Source: Ruminococcus sp. (GTDB lineage: Bacteria; Bacillota; Clostridia; Oscillospirales; Ruminococcaceae). Taken from it: a DNA stretch of 36,937 bases. Under the pieces are notes generated by a model, which saw only the letters and a program-made list of their open reading frames with translations, did not search any database and was not told the DNA's origin. This document shows positions 7,440 through 16,166 of the stretch, in pieces; within the stretch, counting starts at the first letter, position 1, and every line of letters begins with the position of its first letter. A program made the position numbers and the translations under genes. The stretch is taken from the NCBI GenBank assembly GCA_015066955.1, contig SVNJ01000002.1, forward strand, positions 1 through 36,937, read 5' to 3'.

Positions 7440-9040
7440 TCCTTTTCTCGCAATTTTGTTATTTTATCTGCTATTTCCTTAAAAATCGGAGCTGCCGAGT
7501 CATTTCCGTAGCCTCCGTTCTCCACAAGCACAGTGACTGCGTACTCGGGATTATCTGCAGGGAAAAAGCCTGTTATCCAAGCATTGTACTCTTCCGCACC
7601 CTTTTCATTGAACTTTCCTGTCTGTGCAGTCGAGGTTTTCGCACCTGCCGAAGTATACAACGGTTTCGCCTTTGATTCATCATTTTCCTCAATCGCCGCA
7701 GTCATCATCTGCCTGAGAAGGTCTGCTGTTTTCTCCTTCATTACATAGGCATACTGAGGTTTTTTCTCGTTAACAACGTTTTTTCCGTCCTCACTGAGTC
7801 CTTTTATCAGTCTCGGCACAGGCATTTTCCCCTCATTTCCGATTGCACAGGTAAGCTGTAATATCTGTAAAGGTGAAGCTGTAAGCTTTCCTTGTCCGAA
7901 AGAAAAATTTGCAAGCTCTGCGGGCACTTCAAGTTCCTCAGCATCAGGGAGAATACCTCCCGATGAAGTAATTCCTGAACAAAGGTGTATTTCCCTTCCG
8001 AAGCCAAGATTATATGCTGTCTCACGAAAATCTGCAAGACTCATATTTCTGCTGAGATTTATAAAATATGTGTTGCAGGAATTTACCATAGCCCTTTTCA
8101 TATCCTGCACGCCATGTCCGTCAAGCTTATGGCAATTGAAATTTCTTCCGCTGACATCCGTACAGCCTGTACACTCTCCCCTGTACCCCTCCATTTTCTG
8201 ATTTATTGCCTCGCATGCTGTTACAAGCTTGAATATTGAGCCTACACTGTAAGAATAGAGATTTCTGTTAATCATAGGACTTCTTGCATCGTTCAGTGCA
8301 GCTTCGAGGTCATAAACGCTGTAATCAGGAAAGCTTGCCATTGCAAGAATATCTCCTGTTTTTATCTCTGCCGCAAGAATTGCTCCCCTATCAATATTTC
8401 CACCTGAATCTTCACAGATTTTCTGTATTTCGCTGTCAAGTGTAGTTACAACTCCCGATTCGATATTTCCGCTTCGATTTACGGAAAACTCCTCCCCTAT
8501 CAGCACATTTCCGAATCCGTCGGTTGAGTATGTCACACTATTTTCGGCATACTCACTGCGTAAAATTCTATCATAGGCATACTCAATTCCCGAGACACCT
8601 TTTCCCTGCGAAGTATAGCCGATTACGTGCAGTGCAGACTGATTTTCACTGTATCTTACAGGCACACGGAATACTGTAAGTCCGTTCTGTTCTTTTGTAG
8701 TGGGAATACATTCAAATGAAAACGGTAAACCTTCATCGTACTTAGTAAAAAAGTAATCCTTATCTACCGCAAATTCCGCAGTTTCATCCCTGTTTAGCAT
8801 TGAGGGTACAGCAACTGCTGTATACTTATTTTCGGTATTGACAAGCGGTTTCATATTCCTGTCAAAAATAAATCCCTCTCCTGATTCAACTTCTACTTTT
8901 ATCGTGCCCTTTTGCAAGGCTGCCGCTGAATATCTGCGGTCAGATGCAAGCGTAAAATATTTCGCTATAACTATAAGAAACATAAGGGAAAATAAAAGTC
9001 CCAATGCAACAATTCCGTTTTCAGTTCTTCTGTAATGCAA
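7436..9040 (-). CDS. Class B penicillin-binding protein (peptidoglycan transpeptidase)
   Basis: A 534-residue membrane-anchored D,D-transpeptidase that cross-links peptidoglycan outside the membrane. One N-terminal helix (about residues 9-27) is followed by the PBP dimer-type region and the transpeptidase domain: SIFK with nucleophile near S268, SCN near S321, and a third motif AKTSTAQTG near K468. The third motif reads KTS where most enzymes have KTG. The start is a TTG, chosen because AGGAGGTGA lies seven bases before it and no better ATG exists nearby. It begins 49 bases after dtd and is probably in the same transcript. No partner RodA/FtsW is seen, so whether it serves elongation, division or sporulation cannot be told. 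Confidence 0.92.
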   Translation of the reverse strand: MHYRRTENGIVALGLLFSLMFLIVIAKYFTLASDRRYSAAALQKGTIKVEVESGEGFIFDRNMKPLVNTENKYTAVAVPSMLNRDETAEFAVDKDYFFTKYDEGLPFSFECIPTTKEQNGLTVFRVPVRYSENQSALHVIGYTSQGKGVSGIEYAYDRILRSEYAENSVTYSTDGFGNVLIGEEFSVNRSGNIESGVVTTLDSEIQKICEDSGGNIDRGAILAAEIKTGDILAMASFPDYSVYDLEAALNDARSPMINRNLYSYSVGSIFKLVTACEAINQKMEGYRGECTGCTDVSGRNFNCHKLDGHGVQDMKRAMVNSCNTYFINLSRNMSLADFRETAYNLGFGREIHLCSGITSSGGILPDAEELEVPAELANFSFGQGKLTASPLQILQLTCAIGNEGKMPVPRLIKGLSEDGKNVVNEKKPQYAYVMKEKTADLLRQMMTAAIEENDESKAKPLYTSAGAKTSTAQTGKFNEKGAEEYNAWITGFFPADNPEYAVTVLVENGGYGNDSAAPIFKEIADKITKLREKD

Positions 9041-9089
9041 AAAATCACCTCCTGCTTATTATTGGTGCAGAAGGTGAAAATATCCATTT

Positions 9090-9524
9090 TTATTCGAGAA
9101 TTACAGTAAAAGGTCCGTCATTGAGAAGCTCAACATTCATGTCTGCTCCGAAAATTCCTGTTTCAACGTGCTTGCCCTTTTCACGGCAATAGTCAACAAA
9201 ATAGTTGTAAAGTCTCTCTGCTGTATCAGGCTTTGCCGCCTGAATAAAGTTAGGACGGTTTCCCTTGCGACAATCCGCATAAAGTGTAAACTGCGATACT
9301 ACAAGCAGTGAACCGCCTACATTATCAAGAGAAAGATTTATCTTGTCATTTTCATCGGAAAATATTCTGAGATTGATTATCTTATCTGCAAGACGGCGGC
9401 ATTCAGCCTCTGTATCGCCCTCTCCCACTCCGAGAAGAACAAGATATCCCTTTCCGATTTTTCCGCATATTTTACCGTCAACCGCTACACTTGCGGATGC
9501 TACTCTCTGTAATACGATTTTCAT
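9090..9524 (-). CDS. dtd: D-aminoacyl-tRNA deacylase
   Basis: A 144-residue Dtd, which hydrolyses D-aminoacyl-tRNAs (and glycyl-tRNA-Ala) so that D-amino acids do not enter protein. Both hallmark motifs are intact: SQFTLYAD near residue 77 and NDGPFTV near the C-terminus (the cross-subunit Gly-Pro motif). Length is typical. The ribosome site is ACAGGAGGAAAT. Its neighbourhood with alaS is notable because Dtd clears Gly-tRNA-Ala mischarged by AlaS, but the alaS promoter is separate. No convincing promoter for dtd was found in the divergent 9525-9659 stretch. Confidence 0.97.
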   Translation of the reverse strand: MKIVLQRVASASVAVDGKICGKIGKGYLVLLGVGEGDTEAECRRLADKIINLRIFSDENDKINLSLDNVGGSLLVVSQFTLYADCRKGNRPNFIQAAKPDTAERLYNYFVDYCREKGKHVETGIFGADMNVELLNDGPFTVILE

Positions 9525-9564
9525 ATTTCCTCCTGTTTTTTACTCCTAAAAATTGTATTATTTA

Positions 9565-9593
9565 TTGACATTTTATCTGAAAAATGATATAAT
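9565..9593 (+). promoter_or_regulatory. Promoter of the cytidylate-kinase-like gene
   Basis: Perfect TTGACA at 9565-9570, 17-base spacer, perfect TATAAT at 9588-9593 with an upstream TGA (extended -10). This is one of the strongest promoters in the window and lies in the divergent gap between dtd and the plus-strand gene. Confidence 0.85.
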
Positions 9594-9659
9594 TTAAAAA
9601 AGAGATTTCGGCATATCAAAGTATCATTCACCACATATCCCCCAAAAAGGAGGTATTCT

Positions 9660-10253
9660 ATGAAACAATTACTTATTTCAGTAGGACGTGAATTCGGAAG
9701 CGGCGGTCATACTGTTGCTGAAAAGCTTGCAGAAAAATTCAATATCCCCCTTTACGACGAACAGCTGATCACCGAAATTGCCGAGAAAATGGGACTAAGC
9801 GAAGAGGTAATCGAAAAATATAATGAGCGTCCGAAGCATAAGCTTATGTCCTCAGCAATAATGGGCGGAAATCAGTCTCTTGAAGAAAGTATTGCAAAAA
9901 TGCAGTTCGATTTTCTCAAAAATAAAGCCGAAAAAGGTGAATCATTTGTAGTTGTCGGACGCTGCTCAGAAACTGTACTTAAAGAATATCCGGCACTTGT
10001 TTCTGTTTTTATTCTTGCAGACCATGAGTGCAAAACCGAAAGAGTTATGGAATATTTCTGTATTTCAAAAGAAAAAGCTCAGGCTCTCATTGAACAAAAG
10101 GATAAGGAGCGAAAGGCTTACCATAATTACTACTGCACATTGAAATGGGGCGACTCACGTCTCTATGATTTATGCATCAACAGCAGCAGACTCGGTATTG
10201 ATAAAACTGCTGATTTTGTGGAATTCTACATAAAAGAAAAAATCAAAGACTGA
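9660..10253 (+). CDS. Cytidylate kinase-like family protein
   Basis: A 197-residue P-loop protein of the cytidylate-kinase-like family (AAA_26/PF13189 type). The N-terminus ISVGREFGSGGHTVAEKL has the family's modified P-loop (GREFGSGG rather than GxxGxGKS), and FVVVGRCSETVL and a DHECKTERV segment follow the expected order. Members are widespread in Clostridia; their substrates are mostly unproven, so a nucleotide or other small-molecule kinase role is inferred only. AAAGGAGGT precedes the ATG. The gene is monocistronic, with its own strong promoter and a clean terminator, which suggests steady independent expression. Confidence 0.88.
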   Translation: MKQLLISVGREFGSGGHTVAEKLAEKFNIPLYDEQLITEIAEKMGLSEEVIEKYNERPKHKLMSSAIMGGNQSLEESIAKMQFDFLKNKAEKGESFVVVGRCSETVLKEYPALVSVFILADHECKTERVMEYFCISKEKAQALIEQKDKERKAYHNYYCTLKWGDSRLYDLCINSSRLGIDKTADFVEFYIKEKIKD

Positions 10254-10261
10254 CAGAATTT

Positions 10262-10290
10262 ACGGAACAGCATTTGCTGTTCCGTTTTTT
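10262..10290 (+). terminator. Terminator of the cytidylate-kinase-like gene
   Basis: ACGGAACAGC-ATTT-GCTGTTCCGT is a perfect 10-base-pair stem followed by TTTTT. It sits between two convergent genes. Confidence 0.93.
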
Positions 10291-10291
10291 G

Positions 10292-11464
10292 TTATAAGTC
10301 AGCAATTCTTGCACATTCATACTTATTTCCTGTTATGTCATTGACGTATGCCGTGAACTCGAGGTTATTTTGCAACATGAGAAAAAGAAAATACATAGTA
10401 TCTCCTGCTGTGATTTTATACATTATCGCTGCACCCTTGTCACCGGTTATCGGCTCAACCGCTCCCTCAATAGTTCTGTTATTTCTCGTAACACTGCATG
10501 TACGGTCACTTCGTATTTTTATTATCATGTAGTCAGACGAATTCTCTGTAACCTGCCAGTTGCCGACACCAAGAGCATAAAGAGTCTCCTCATCAAACGA
10601 GACCTTAGAAATATCCTTGCCGTCAGCTGCTTCTATAACTGCCTTAATCGGTGAATTGTCCGCAATTTGCATCTGCGTATAGAAATTCTCTGGTTTCTTA
10701 GCTGAGGTCGTCGGATTATAACCTCCGATTACACCACCCCAGCTTGTAACAACGAAATACAAAATAATAAGTATACTCAATAAAATTACAAGAATAAAAT
10801 TGATTTTATCCGACTTTTTAAGAATATAGTAGTTGCGGCTTCTGCGTCCTGTTATATCGAAATATGCAAAAGCTGTATTATGGTCAAAATGTGTTTTTGA
10901 ACGTCCTCCGAAACCAAGTACAAGAGCCTGTGCGGCACTTGCGTTGAATTTTGTTTTACCAATCAGCTCATCCGCTTTTTTACGGAATTCCTCATCACTT
11001 ACAATCGAGTGTATATAATTTTCTCTGAAATAATTCTCCCATATATATGCACTGTTTCTGAATGTCGGGTCTTTCAGTATTATCTCCATTTTCAGAAGTG
11101 CAGCTTTTACCATATCCTCATGGGTTACAATCCTCAGAGGCTTTTCGTTTACACCTTCCACATACGAAAAATTGAATTCTTCCTGTTTCTCCTCCTGGAC
11201 GAAAGGCTTTTTCTCGGGAAGTCCTGTAAATTTTTCGTCATGTTTAGGGGCACAGGCATCTTCACTCTCACCTGTGTGTGCAACTACAGCGGGTGTAATA
11301 ACGGGAGCTTTTGCAAAAGCTGTTGCCGCTTTGTATGCATCGTGTATGCGTCTGAATTCTTCGGGGTGTTCTTCGGGGTTATTCTTTTTTGCAAGTGCGG
11401 CATAAGCCTTTTTTATTTCCTTTATATCCCTTGTAGGCTCAATGCCGAGAATATCCCAAATCAC
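10292..11464 (-). CDS. Membrane-anchored J-like co-chaperone with NPE in place of HPD
   Basis: A 390-residue protein. Residues 1-50 form a J-domain-like helical pair (WDILGIEPTRDIKEIKKAYA, then HPEEFRRIHDAYKAA), but the tripeptide that normally stimulates Hsp70 ATPase, HPD, reads NPE. A charged linker follows, then one transmembrane helix near 222-242 (FILVILLSILIILYFVV), then an extracytoplasmic beta-rich domain of about 140 residues I do not recognise. It resembles the atypical membrane J proteins (DjlB/DjlC type) that partner HscC. The start is chosen at GTG 11464, nine bases from GGAGG and overlapping the Hsp70 stop as GTGA; the ORF-track GTG at 11470 is too close to the ribosome site. 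Translational coupling with the Hsp70 suggests a dedicated pair. Confidence 0.82.
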   Translation of the reverse strand: MIWDILGIEPTRDIKEIKKAYAALAKKNNPEEHPEEFRRIHDAYKAATAFAKAPVITPAVVAHTGESEDACAPKHDEKFTGLPEKKPFVQEEKQEEFNFSYVEGVNEKPLRIVTHEDMVKAALLKMEIILKDPTFRNSAYIWENYFRENYIHSIVSDEEFRKKADELIGKTKFNASAAQALVLGFGGRSKTHFDHNTAFAYFDITGRRSRNYYILKKSDKINFILVILLSILIILYFVVTSWGGVIGGYNPTTSAKKPENFYTQMQIADNSPIKAVIEAADGKDISKVSFDEETLYALGVGNWQVTENSSDYMIIKIRSDRTCSVTRNNRTIEGAVEPITGDKGAAIMYKITAGDTMYFLFLMLQNNLEFTAYVNDITGNKYECARIADL

Positions 11465-13152
11465 GACCACTCTCCTCCGCCTTCAATGCGGTCAAGAATT
11501 TTGCTCAGAGCCTCGTATGAGGTCCGTATTTCACGTCCGTTTCCGTAATTCAGTGCCGCCTTGAAATTCCGAAGATGATTTACTATTATCTCACGCTCAA
11601 TCGAAAGCGATTCCTCAAAAATTCTTTCGGCACGGGCAATCAGCAGACGATTTTCTTCATTCTCAGAAGGACTGATTTTAAGCTTTTCCATACGCTTTTT
11701 ACATTGTTCAAGCTCACCTTCGGAAAGAGTACTGCTCTGACTTAAAAACATTTTGCTCTCTGTTTTATTGTCAGCAACGGTGGTAACGTCAACCATGAGT
11801 ATACCGTTTATATCGTATGTGAGACGGACAGTGCATATCGGGTCGCCTCTGTTTACAGGCGGACTATCAACAATAATTTCTCCAAGCTTAAGATTCTTTA
11901 CAGGAAGCATGCTTTCTCCCTGATATATACGAACCGCCACCTGCTTCTGCTTATCGTGATTTGCGTAGAATGTCTGGATACGGCTTGCGGGAAGTGCTGT
12001 ATTTCTCTCGATGATAAAGCTCATCAAGTCCTCATTTGTACGTATTTCACGTATTGCCATACCAAGAGAAAACGGACAAATATCGGTTAGTATTACGTCT
12101 CTGAGCTTTTCGTTTCTTGTTTTGATTCCCGCAAAAATACCTGCACCTACTGCTATTGCGGTATCGGGATTTATATCGGTACACACTGTTTTTCCCGTAA
12201 TCTTTTCAATGAACGCTCTTACAGTAGGCATTCTGCATGAACCGCCTACAAGTATTATATCATCAATTTCATCGAGTGAACAACGGCTGTCGTGGAGAAC
12301 CTTCTTAACAGGTACTGAAATCTTCTCAAAAATTTCCGATGATATTTCTATAAGCTTGTTATTGTCAAGGGAAGCACTGTACTGCTGTCCGTTTATATTT
12401 GCAGCCATTATTGTCATAGGTGAATTTGAAAGTGCCTGCTTGCAGCTTTCTGCCGTTTTGTAGATAACCGCACGGCTGTCAGAACTCAGATTATCGTAGT
12501 CAAGTCCGTTTTCGCTGCAGAAATATCTTGCAACAGCCTCATTAAAATCCTTTCCGCCGAGATGATTATTGCCTGCTACAGCAAGAATTTCAATTACGCT
12601 GTCAAATGCATCAACAATCGATACATCAAGAGTGCCTCCGCCGAAATCAACTATCATGAATGTACCGTCGCAGAAATCATGACAGGCAAGGTATGCAAGT
12701 GCGGCAGCTGATGGCTCATTAACAAGACGCTCAACTCTTATTCCCGAAAGCTTTGCCGCCATTTTGGTTGCATTGCGGCAGTTATCGTCAAAGTACGCAG
12801 GTACGCTTATTACAGCTTCTTCTACAGTTTCTCCGAGAAACTTTTCGGCGTCATCCTTTATTTTTTTAAGCACAAGCGCCGAAAGTTCTTCGGGAGTGTA
12901 TGTTACATTGTTAAGGGTGCAGGCCTGACGAAGTCCCAAATTACGCTTGAATTCAGAAGCACTTCTGTCGGGATGTGAAATAAGTCTCTCTTTTGCGATT
13001 TTTCCTACAAGTACTTCTCCGTTATCGTCAATACTGACAGCTGACGGTGTAAAAACCTCACCTAACGAGTTCTTTATAAGCTCGGCTTTTCCGTCCCTCC
13101 AGCATACCGCAAGACTGTTTGTTGTTCCCAGATCGATTCCGATTACTGCCAT
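11461..13152 (-). CDS. Hsp70-family chaperone, HscC/DnaK-like
   Basis: A 563-residue Hsp70. The ATPase domain is complete: phosphate-1 IGIDLGTTNS, NEPSAAALAYL, phosphate-2 MIVDFGGGTLDVSIVD, and adenosine motif IILVGGSCRMPTVRAF. The substrate-binding domain follows (about 375-490) with a short helical lid. At 563 residues it is shorter than DnaK (about 610-640) and closer to HscC. No grpE or canonical dnaJ is adjacent; instead it overlaps a membrane J-like gene. The start is set at ATG 13152, eight bases after AAGGGG; the track's GTG start at 13161 overlaps that ribosome site. It has its own sigma-A promoter and no CIRCE element that I can see, so it is probably not part of the general heat-shock regulon. 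Confidence 0.93.
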   Translation of the reverse strand: MAVIGIDLGTTNSLAVCWRDGKAELIKNSLGEVFTPSAVSIDDNGEVLVGKIAKERLISHPDRSASEFKRNLGLRQACTLNNVTYTPEELSALVLKKIKDDAEKFLGETVEEAVISVPAYFDDNCRNATKMAAKLSGIRVERLVNEPSAAALAYLACHDFCDGTFMIVDFGGGTLDVSIVDAFDSVIEILAVAGNNHLGGKDFNEAVARYFCSENGLDYDNLSSDSRAVIYKTAESCKQALSNSPMTIMAANINGQQYSASLDNNKLIEISSEIFEKISVPVKKVLHDSRCSLDEIDDIILVGGSCRMPTVRAFIEKITGKTVCTDINPDTAIAVGAGIFAGIKTRNEKLRDVILTDICPFSLGMAIREIRTNEDLMSFIIERNTALPASRIQTFYANHDKQKQVAVRIYQGESMLPVKNLKLGEIIVDSPPVNRGDPICTVRLTYDINGILMVDVTTVADNKTESKMFLSQSSTLSEGELEQCKKRMEKLKISPSENEENRLLIARAERIFEESLSIEREIIVNHLRNFKAALNYGNGREIRTSYEALSKILDRIEGGGEWS

Positions 13153-13185
13153 TATATTCACCCCTTAATAGTAATAATTATATAA

Positions 13186-13214
13186 ATTATATCATTATTC
13201 ATACTCTTTGTCAA
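13186..13214 (-). promoter_or_regulatory. Promoter of the Hsp70/J-like pair
   Basis: TTGACA (13214-13209), 17-base spacer, TATAAT (13191-13186), again with TGA just upstream of the -10. It begins 12 bases past the potD terminator stem. Confidence 0.83.
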
Positions 13215-13226
13215 GAAATGCAGAAA

Positions 13227-13251
13227 CGGCGTCAGAGCAAGTCCGACGCCG
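13227..13251 (-). terminator. Hairpin terminator after potD
   Basis: CGGCGTC and GACGCCG form a 7-base-pair GC-rich stem just beyond the potD stop. On the minus strand the tail is only GTTTCTG, while on the plus strand a six-T tract follows, so the hairpin may block transcription from both directions. Confidence 0.7.
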
Positions 13252-13256
13252 CTTTT

Positions 13257-14537
13257 TTAAAAGATATCCTTTTTCTTTTTTATGTATCTTCTTATCAATA
13301 TTATTATTGAAAGAAGCACACACGAAAGCATAAATACAGGCACTATCCACTTGTTCTTTGTTTCATCCTGTGCTGATTTTAACTCAGTCCATAAGTCCTG
13401 CATATTCTGATTCGCATCAGCAGAAAGATTCTTGTAGACTGTTGTGTTGTTGTCGAGGTATTCATCAGAAAGATACGAAATACCGTCATTCTTTACCTCA
13501 TCGTCAAGCATATCGAGTGCTGCATCATTTGGTGTGGAGTAGCCTATATAGCTTGTATTCGCATAGGCGATATCAGGCTCGCACATAAAGTTGATGTACA
13601 TCTCCGCAGCTTCCTTCTGCTTTGAGGATTTCGGAATACACATTGCATCAATGAACAGATTTGTACCGCTTTTCGGAATAACAAAGCCCAAGTCCTCATT
13701 ATCATCCATAAGTGTAATGGCATCACCTGCATAGTAGGGAGCGATTATAGCCTCGCCTGCTCCCATTTTATCAAAGATTTCGTCCATTACGTATGCCTGT
13801 ACAACCTTTTTCTGCTCCTTAAGCTCCTCAGCACAAGCTTTAAGCTCTTTCGGGTCCTCTGTATTGAGGGAGTAGCCAAGCTTAAGCTGGGCAATAGCAA
13901 AGGCGTCACGGGGATTGTCAAACATAAGGATACGGTCTGCATAATCCTCGTTCCAGAGTATATCCCAGTCAATATCCTCTTTAGCAATGTCTACTACCGT
14001 TGTATCGTAGATAATACCTACTGTACCCCACATATACGGTACAGAATACTCGTTCTGAGGGTCATACTCAGGGGCAACAAACGAATCGGATGTATAACTG
14101 AAATTCGGAATATTGGAGTAATCAAGCTTCTGAATCATGTCCTCGTCAATCATACGTGAAATCATGTAGTCTGACGGAATGATAATATCATAGCTTGCTC
14201 CGCCGCCCTTAAGCTTTGCGTAAAGCTCTTCGTTGGTGGCATAGTTTGTGTAATTCACCTTGATTCCCGTAAGCTCGGTAAACTCATCATTTACATTGAG
14301 TGTACCATCTTCAGAGCCGTCGGAGATATACTCACCCCAGTTATAAACATTGATTGAAATATCCTTGCCTTTGAAACGTGAGTAGTACGCCTCATCCTCA
14401 ACGGTAAGAGTCTGCACCTCCGCTTCTTCCTCTTCCTCAGAATCCTGTGTTTCTTCGGAGCATGAGACAAATGAACAGGTGAAAAGTGAAGCGGCAAAGC
14501 CTGCTGTAAGAATTCTCTTTAAAATGTCAAGTTTCAA
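13257..14537 (-). CDS. potD: Spermidine/putrescine ABC transporter substrate-binding lipoprotein
   Basis: A 426-residue extracellular polyamine-binding protein. The N-terminus is a lipoprotein signal (ILTAGFAASLFTCSFVSC, lipid-modified Cys near 26), then an acidic linker EEEEEAEV, then the PotD/PotF fold beginning ISINVYNWGEYISDGSEDG, with the family's NYTNYATNEELYAKLKGGG stretch. Unusually, the C-terminus has a second membrane anchor (WIVPVFMLSCVLLSIIILIRR) and a KKKK tail. The start is a TTG overlapping the potC stop as TTGA, with AAGGGGGAG upstream. It is the last gene of potABCD, the normal order for this transporter. Spermidine versus putrescine preference cannot be read from sequence by eye. 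Confidence 0.95.
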   Translation of the reverse strand: MKLDILKRILTAGFAASLFTCSFVSCSEETQDSEEEEEAEVQTLTVEDEAYYSRFKGKDISINVYNWGEYISDGSEDGTLNVNDEFTELTGIKVNYTNYATNEELYAKLKGGGASYDIIIPSDYMISRMIDEDMIQKLDYSNIPNFSYTSDSFVAPEYDPQNEYSVPYMWGTVGIIYDTTVVDIAKEDIDWDILWNEDYADRILMFDNPRDAFAIAQLKLGYSLNTEDPKELKACAEELKEQKKVVQAYVMDEIFDKMGAGEAIIAPYYAGDAITLMDDNEDLGFVIPKSGTNLFIDAMCIPKSSKQKEAAEMYINFMCEPDIAYANTSYIGYSTPNDAALDMLDDEVKNDGISYLSDEYLDNNTTVYKNLSADANQNMQDLWTELKSAQDETKNKWIVPVFMLSCVLLSIIILIRRYIKKKKDIF

Positions 14538-15346
14538 GCCTTCTCCCCCTTTATCGGCATTCCTTTTTTAGCCTCGCTCCTGCGTTCAATTATATTCTTA
14601 ACAATAAGCACTACGACAACTACAAGGAATATTATTGTGGAAAGGGCATTGATTTCAGGACTTACCTTTCTTCTCGTCATAGAATAGATTGTAACGGGAA
14701 GTGTCTGTGTGCTTGAACCGCTTGTGAAATAGCTGATGATAAAGTCATCAAGTGAAAATGTGAATGACATGAGAAATCCTGATACAACACCGGGCATAAT
14801 CTCGGGAAGAACTACCTTGAAAAATGCCTTTACGGGACTGCATCCCAGATCCTGTGCCGCCTCATAGAGAAACGGATCCATCTGTCTGAATTTCGGCATT
14901 ACATTAAGTATTACATACGGTACGTCAAAAGTGATATGTGCAATGAGAAGTGTGGCAAAGCCGAACTCAACATTCATTCTTGCCGCAAAGAATACGAAAA
15001 GAAGCATGAGAGAAACGCCTGTTACAATCTCGGGATTGATAATCGGGAAATTCGTTACATTAAGTACCACCGCTCTCGGAAGCTTTTTCATGCTGTTGAT
15101 TCCGATTGCTGCGGCTGTACCGAGAATTGTTGCCGCAATTGATGCAAGTACAGCTATAATAATCGTGTTCATAAGCGACGACATGATTATATCATTTCTG
15201 AATAACTTTTCATACCATTCAAATGTAAAGCCTGACATGACAGTGCGGCTTTTTGTTGTGTTGAATGAAAATACTATAAGTACAAAAATCGGTATGTAAA
15301 GGAACATCAGTACAATGGCAAGATATATTTTCGATAATACTTTCAT
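14534..15346 (-). CDS. potC: Spermidine/putrescine ABC transporter permease PotC
   Basis: A 270-residue inner-membrane permease with about six helices. It has the EAA loop that docks on the ATPase (YEAAQDLGCSPVKAFFKVVLPEIMPG region, about residues 160-185). The opening MKVLSKIYLAIVLMFLYIPI and the SFTFSLDDFIISYF segment are typical of PotC. GTAGGAGGCGG precedes the ATG, ten bases after potB. The stop overlaps the potD start. Confidence 0.95.
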   Translation of the reverse strand: MKVLSKIYLAIVLMFLYIPIFVLIVFSFNTTKSRTVMSGFTFEWYEKLFRNDIIMSSLMNTIIIAVLASIAATILGTAAAIGINSMKKLPRAVVLNVTNFPIINPEIVTGVSLMLLFVFFAARMNVEFGFATLLIAHITFDVPYVILNVMPKFRQMDPFLYEAAQDLGCSPVKAFFKVVLPEIMPGVVSGFLMSFTFSLDDFIISYFTSGSSTQTLPVTIYSMTRRKVSPEINALSTIIFLVVVVVLIVKNIIERRSEAKKGMPIKGEKA

Positions 15347-15356
15347 AATCCGCCTC

Positions 15357-16166
15357 CTACATCAATACTACGTCATCATCGGTGTTGAACTGATTCATGA
15401 TTGTCATGAGAAGCAGTACAATTACCATGAGAACAAGTGAAATAGCAGCACCGAGATTCATATTGTATGAGTTGCCGAGAAACTGCATTTCAATAAGGTC
15501 ACCTATAAGAAGGTTTCCGCCGCCGCCAAGCATTCTTGAAATTATGAATGTACTGATAGCAGGAACAAATACCATTGTTATACCCGACATTACACCCGGC
15601 AGACTGAGCGGTAATACTACCTTGAAAAGTGTTTTTCTCGCATTGCAGCCCAAATCGGAAGCCGCTTCAAGTACATTCTTGTCAATCTTGACCATTACAG
15701 AATATATCGGAAGTATCATAAACGGAAGATAGTTGTATACCATGCCAAGTACAACAGCACCCTCAGTATTGAGCATCTTGAATGGTCCGAGATTAAGAAA
15801 GCCGAGAAGTGAATTAATCAGACCATTATTTCCGAGAAGTGTCATCCATGCATAGGTTCTCAGAAGAAAATTCATCCACATAGGAAGCATTACTATCATA
15901 AGCATGGTGCTTTGTGATTTCTTATTTATTCCCGTAAGAATGTACGAAAGCGGATATGCTATCAGCAGGCATATTACCGTTGCAATCAGTGCAAGCCATA
16001 TTGAACGTACAAATATCGGTGAATACTGTGCAACATCAGATACGTAATCAAGTGTGAAATTGCCGTTTCCGTCGGTAAAGGCAAAATATGCAACCAATAT
16101 AAGCGGCACAAGGATAAATACTACCATCCATACAAGATAGGGTGAAGCAATCAGTTTAGTTTTCAT
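15357..16166 (-). CDS. potB: Spermidine/putrescine ABC transporter permease PotB
   Basis: A 269-residue permease paired with PotC. The EAA loop reads [21 protein letters not shown], and the protein opens [21 protein letters not shown]. The ORF track begins at 16229, deep within potA, and adds 21 implausible residues; I place the start at ATG 16166, with AGGAGG about 12 bases upstream. This start overlaps the 3' end of potA by 11 bases, consistent with coupled translation. Confidence 0.94.
   Translation of the reverse strand: MKTKLIASPYLVWMVVFILVPLILVAYFAFTDGNGNFTLDYVSDVAQYSPIFVRSIWLALIATVICLLIAYPLSYILTGINKKSQSTMLMIVMLPMWMNFLLRTYAWMTLLGNNGLINSLLGFLNLGPFKMLNTEGAVVLGMVYNYLPFMILPIYSVMVKIDKNVLEAASDLGCNARKTLFKVVLPLSLPGVMSGITMVFVPAISTFIISRMLGGGGNLLIGDLIEMQFLGNSYNMNLGAAISLVLMVIVLLLMTIMNQFNTDDDVVLM

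Noticed and set aside
9525-9659. Promoter for dtd/PBP on the minus strand
   Set aside because: TACAAT and TAAAAT candidates are present, but none has a fitting -35 box at 16-18 bases.
11009-11548. 179-residue plus-strand ORF opposite the J-like and Hsp70 genes
   Set aside because: Shadow of the real minus-strand genes: Cys- and Phe-rich composition, no ribosome site and no recognisable domain.
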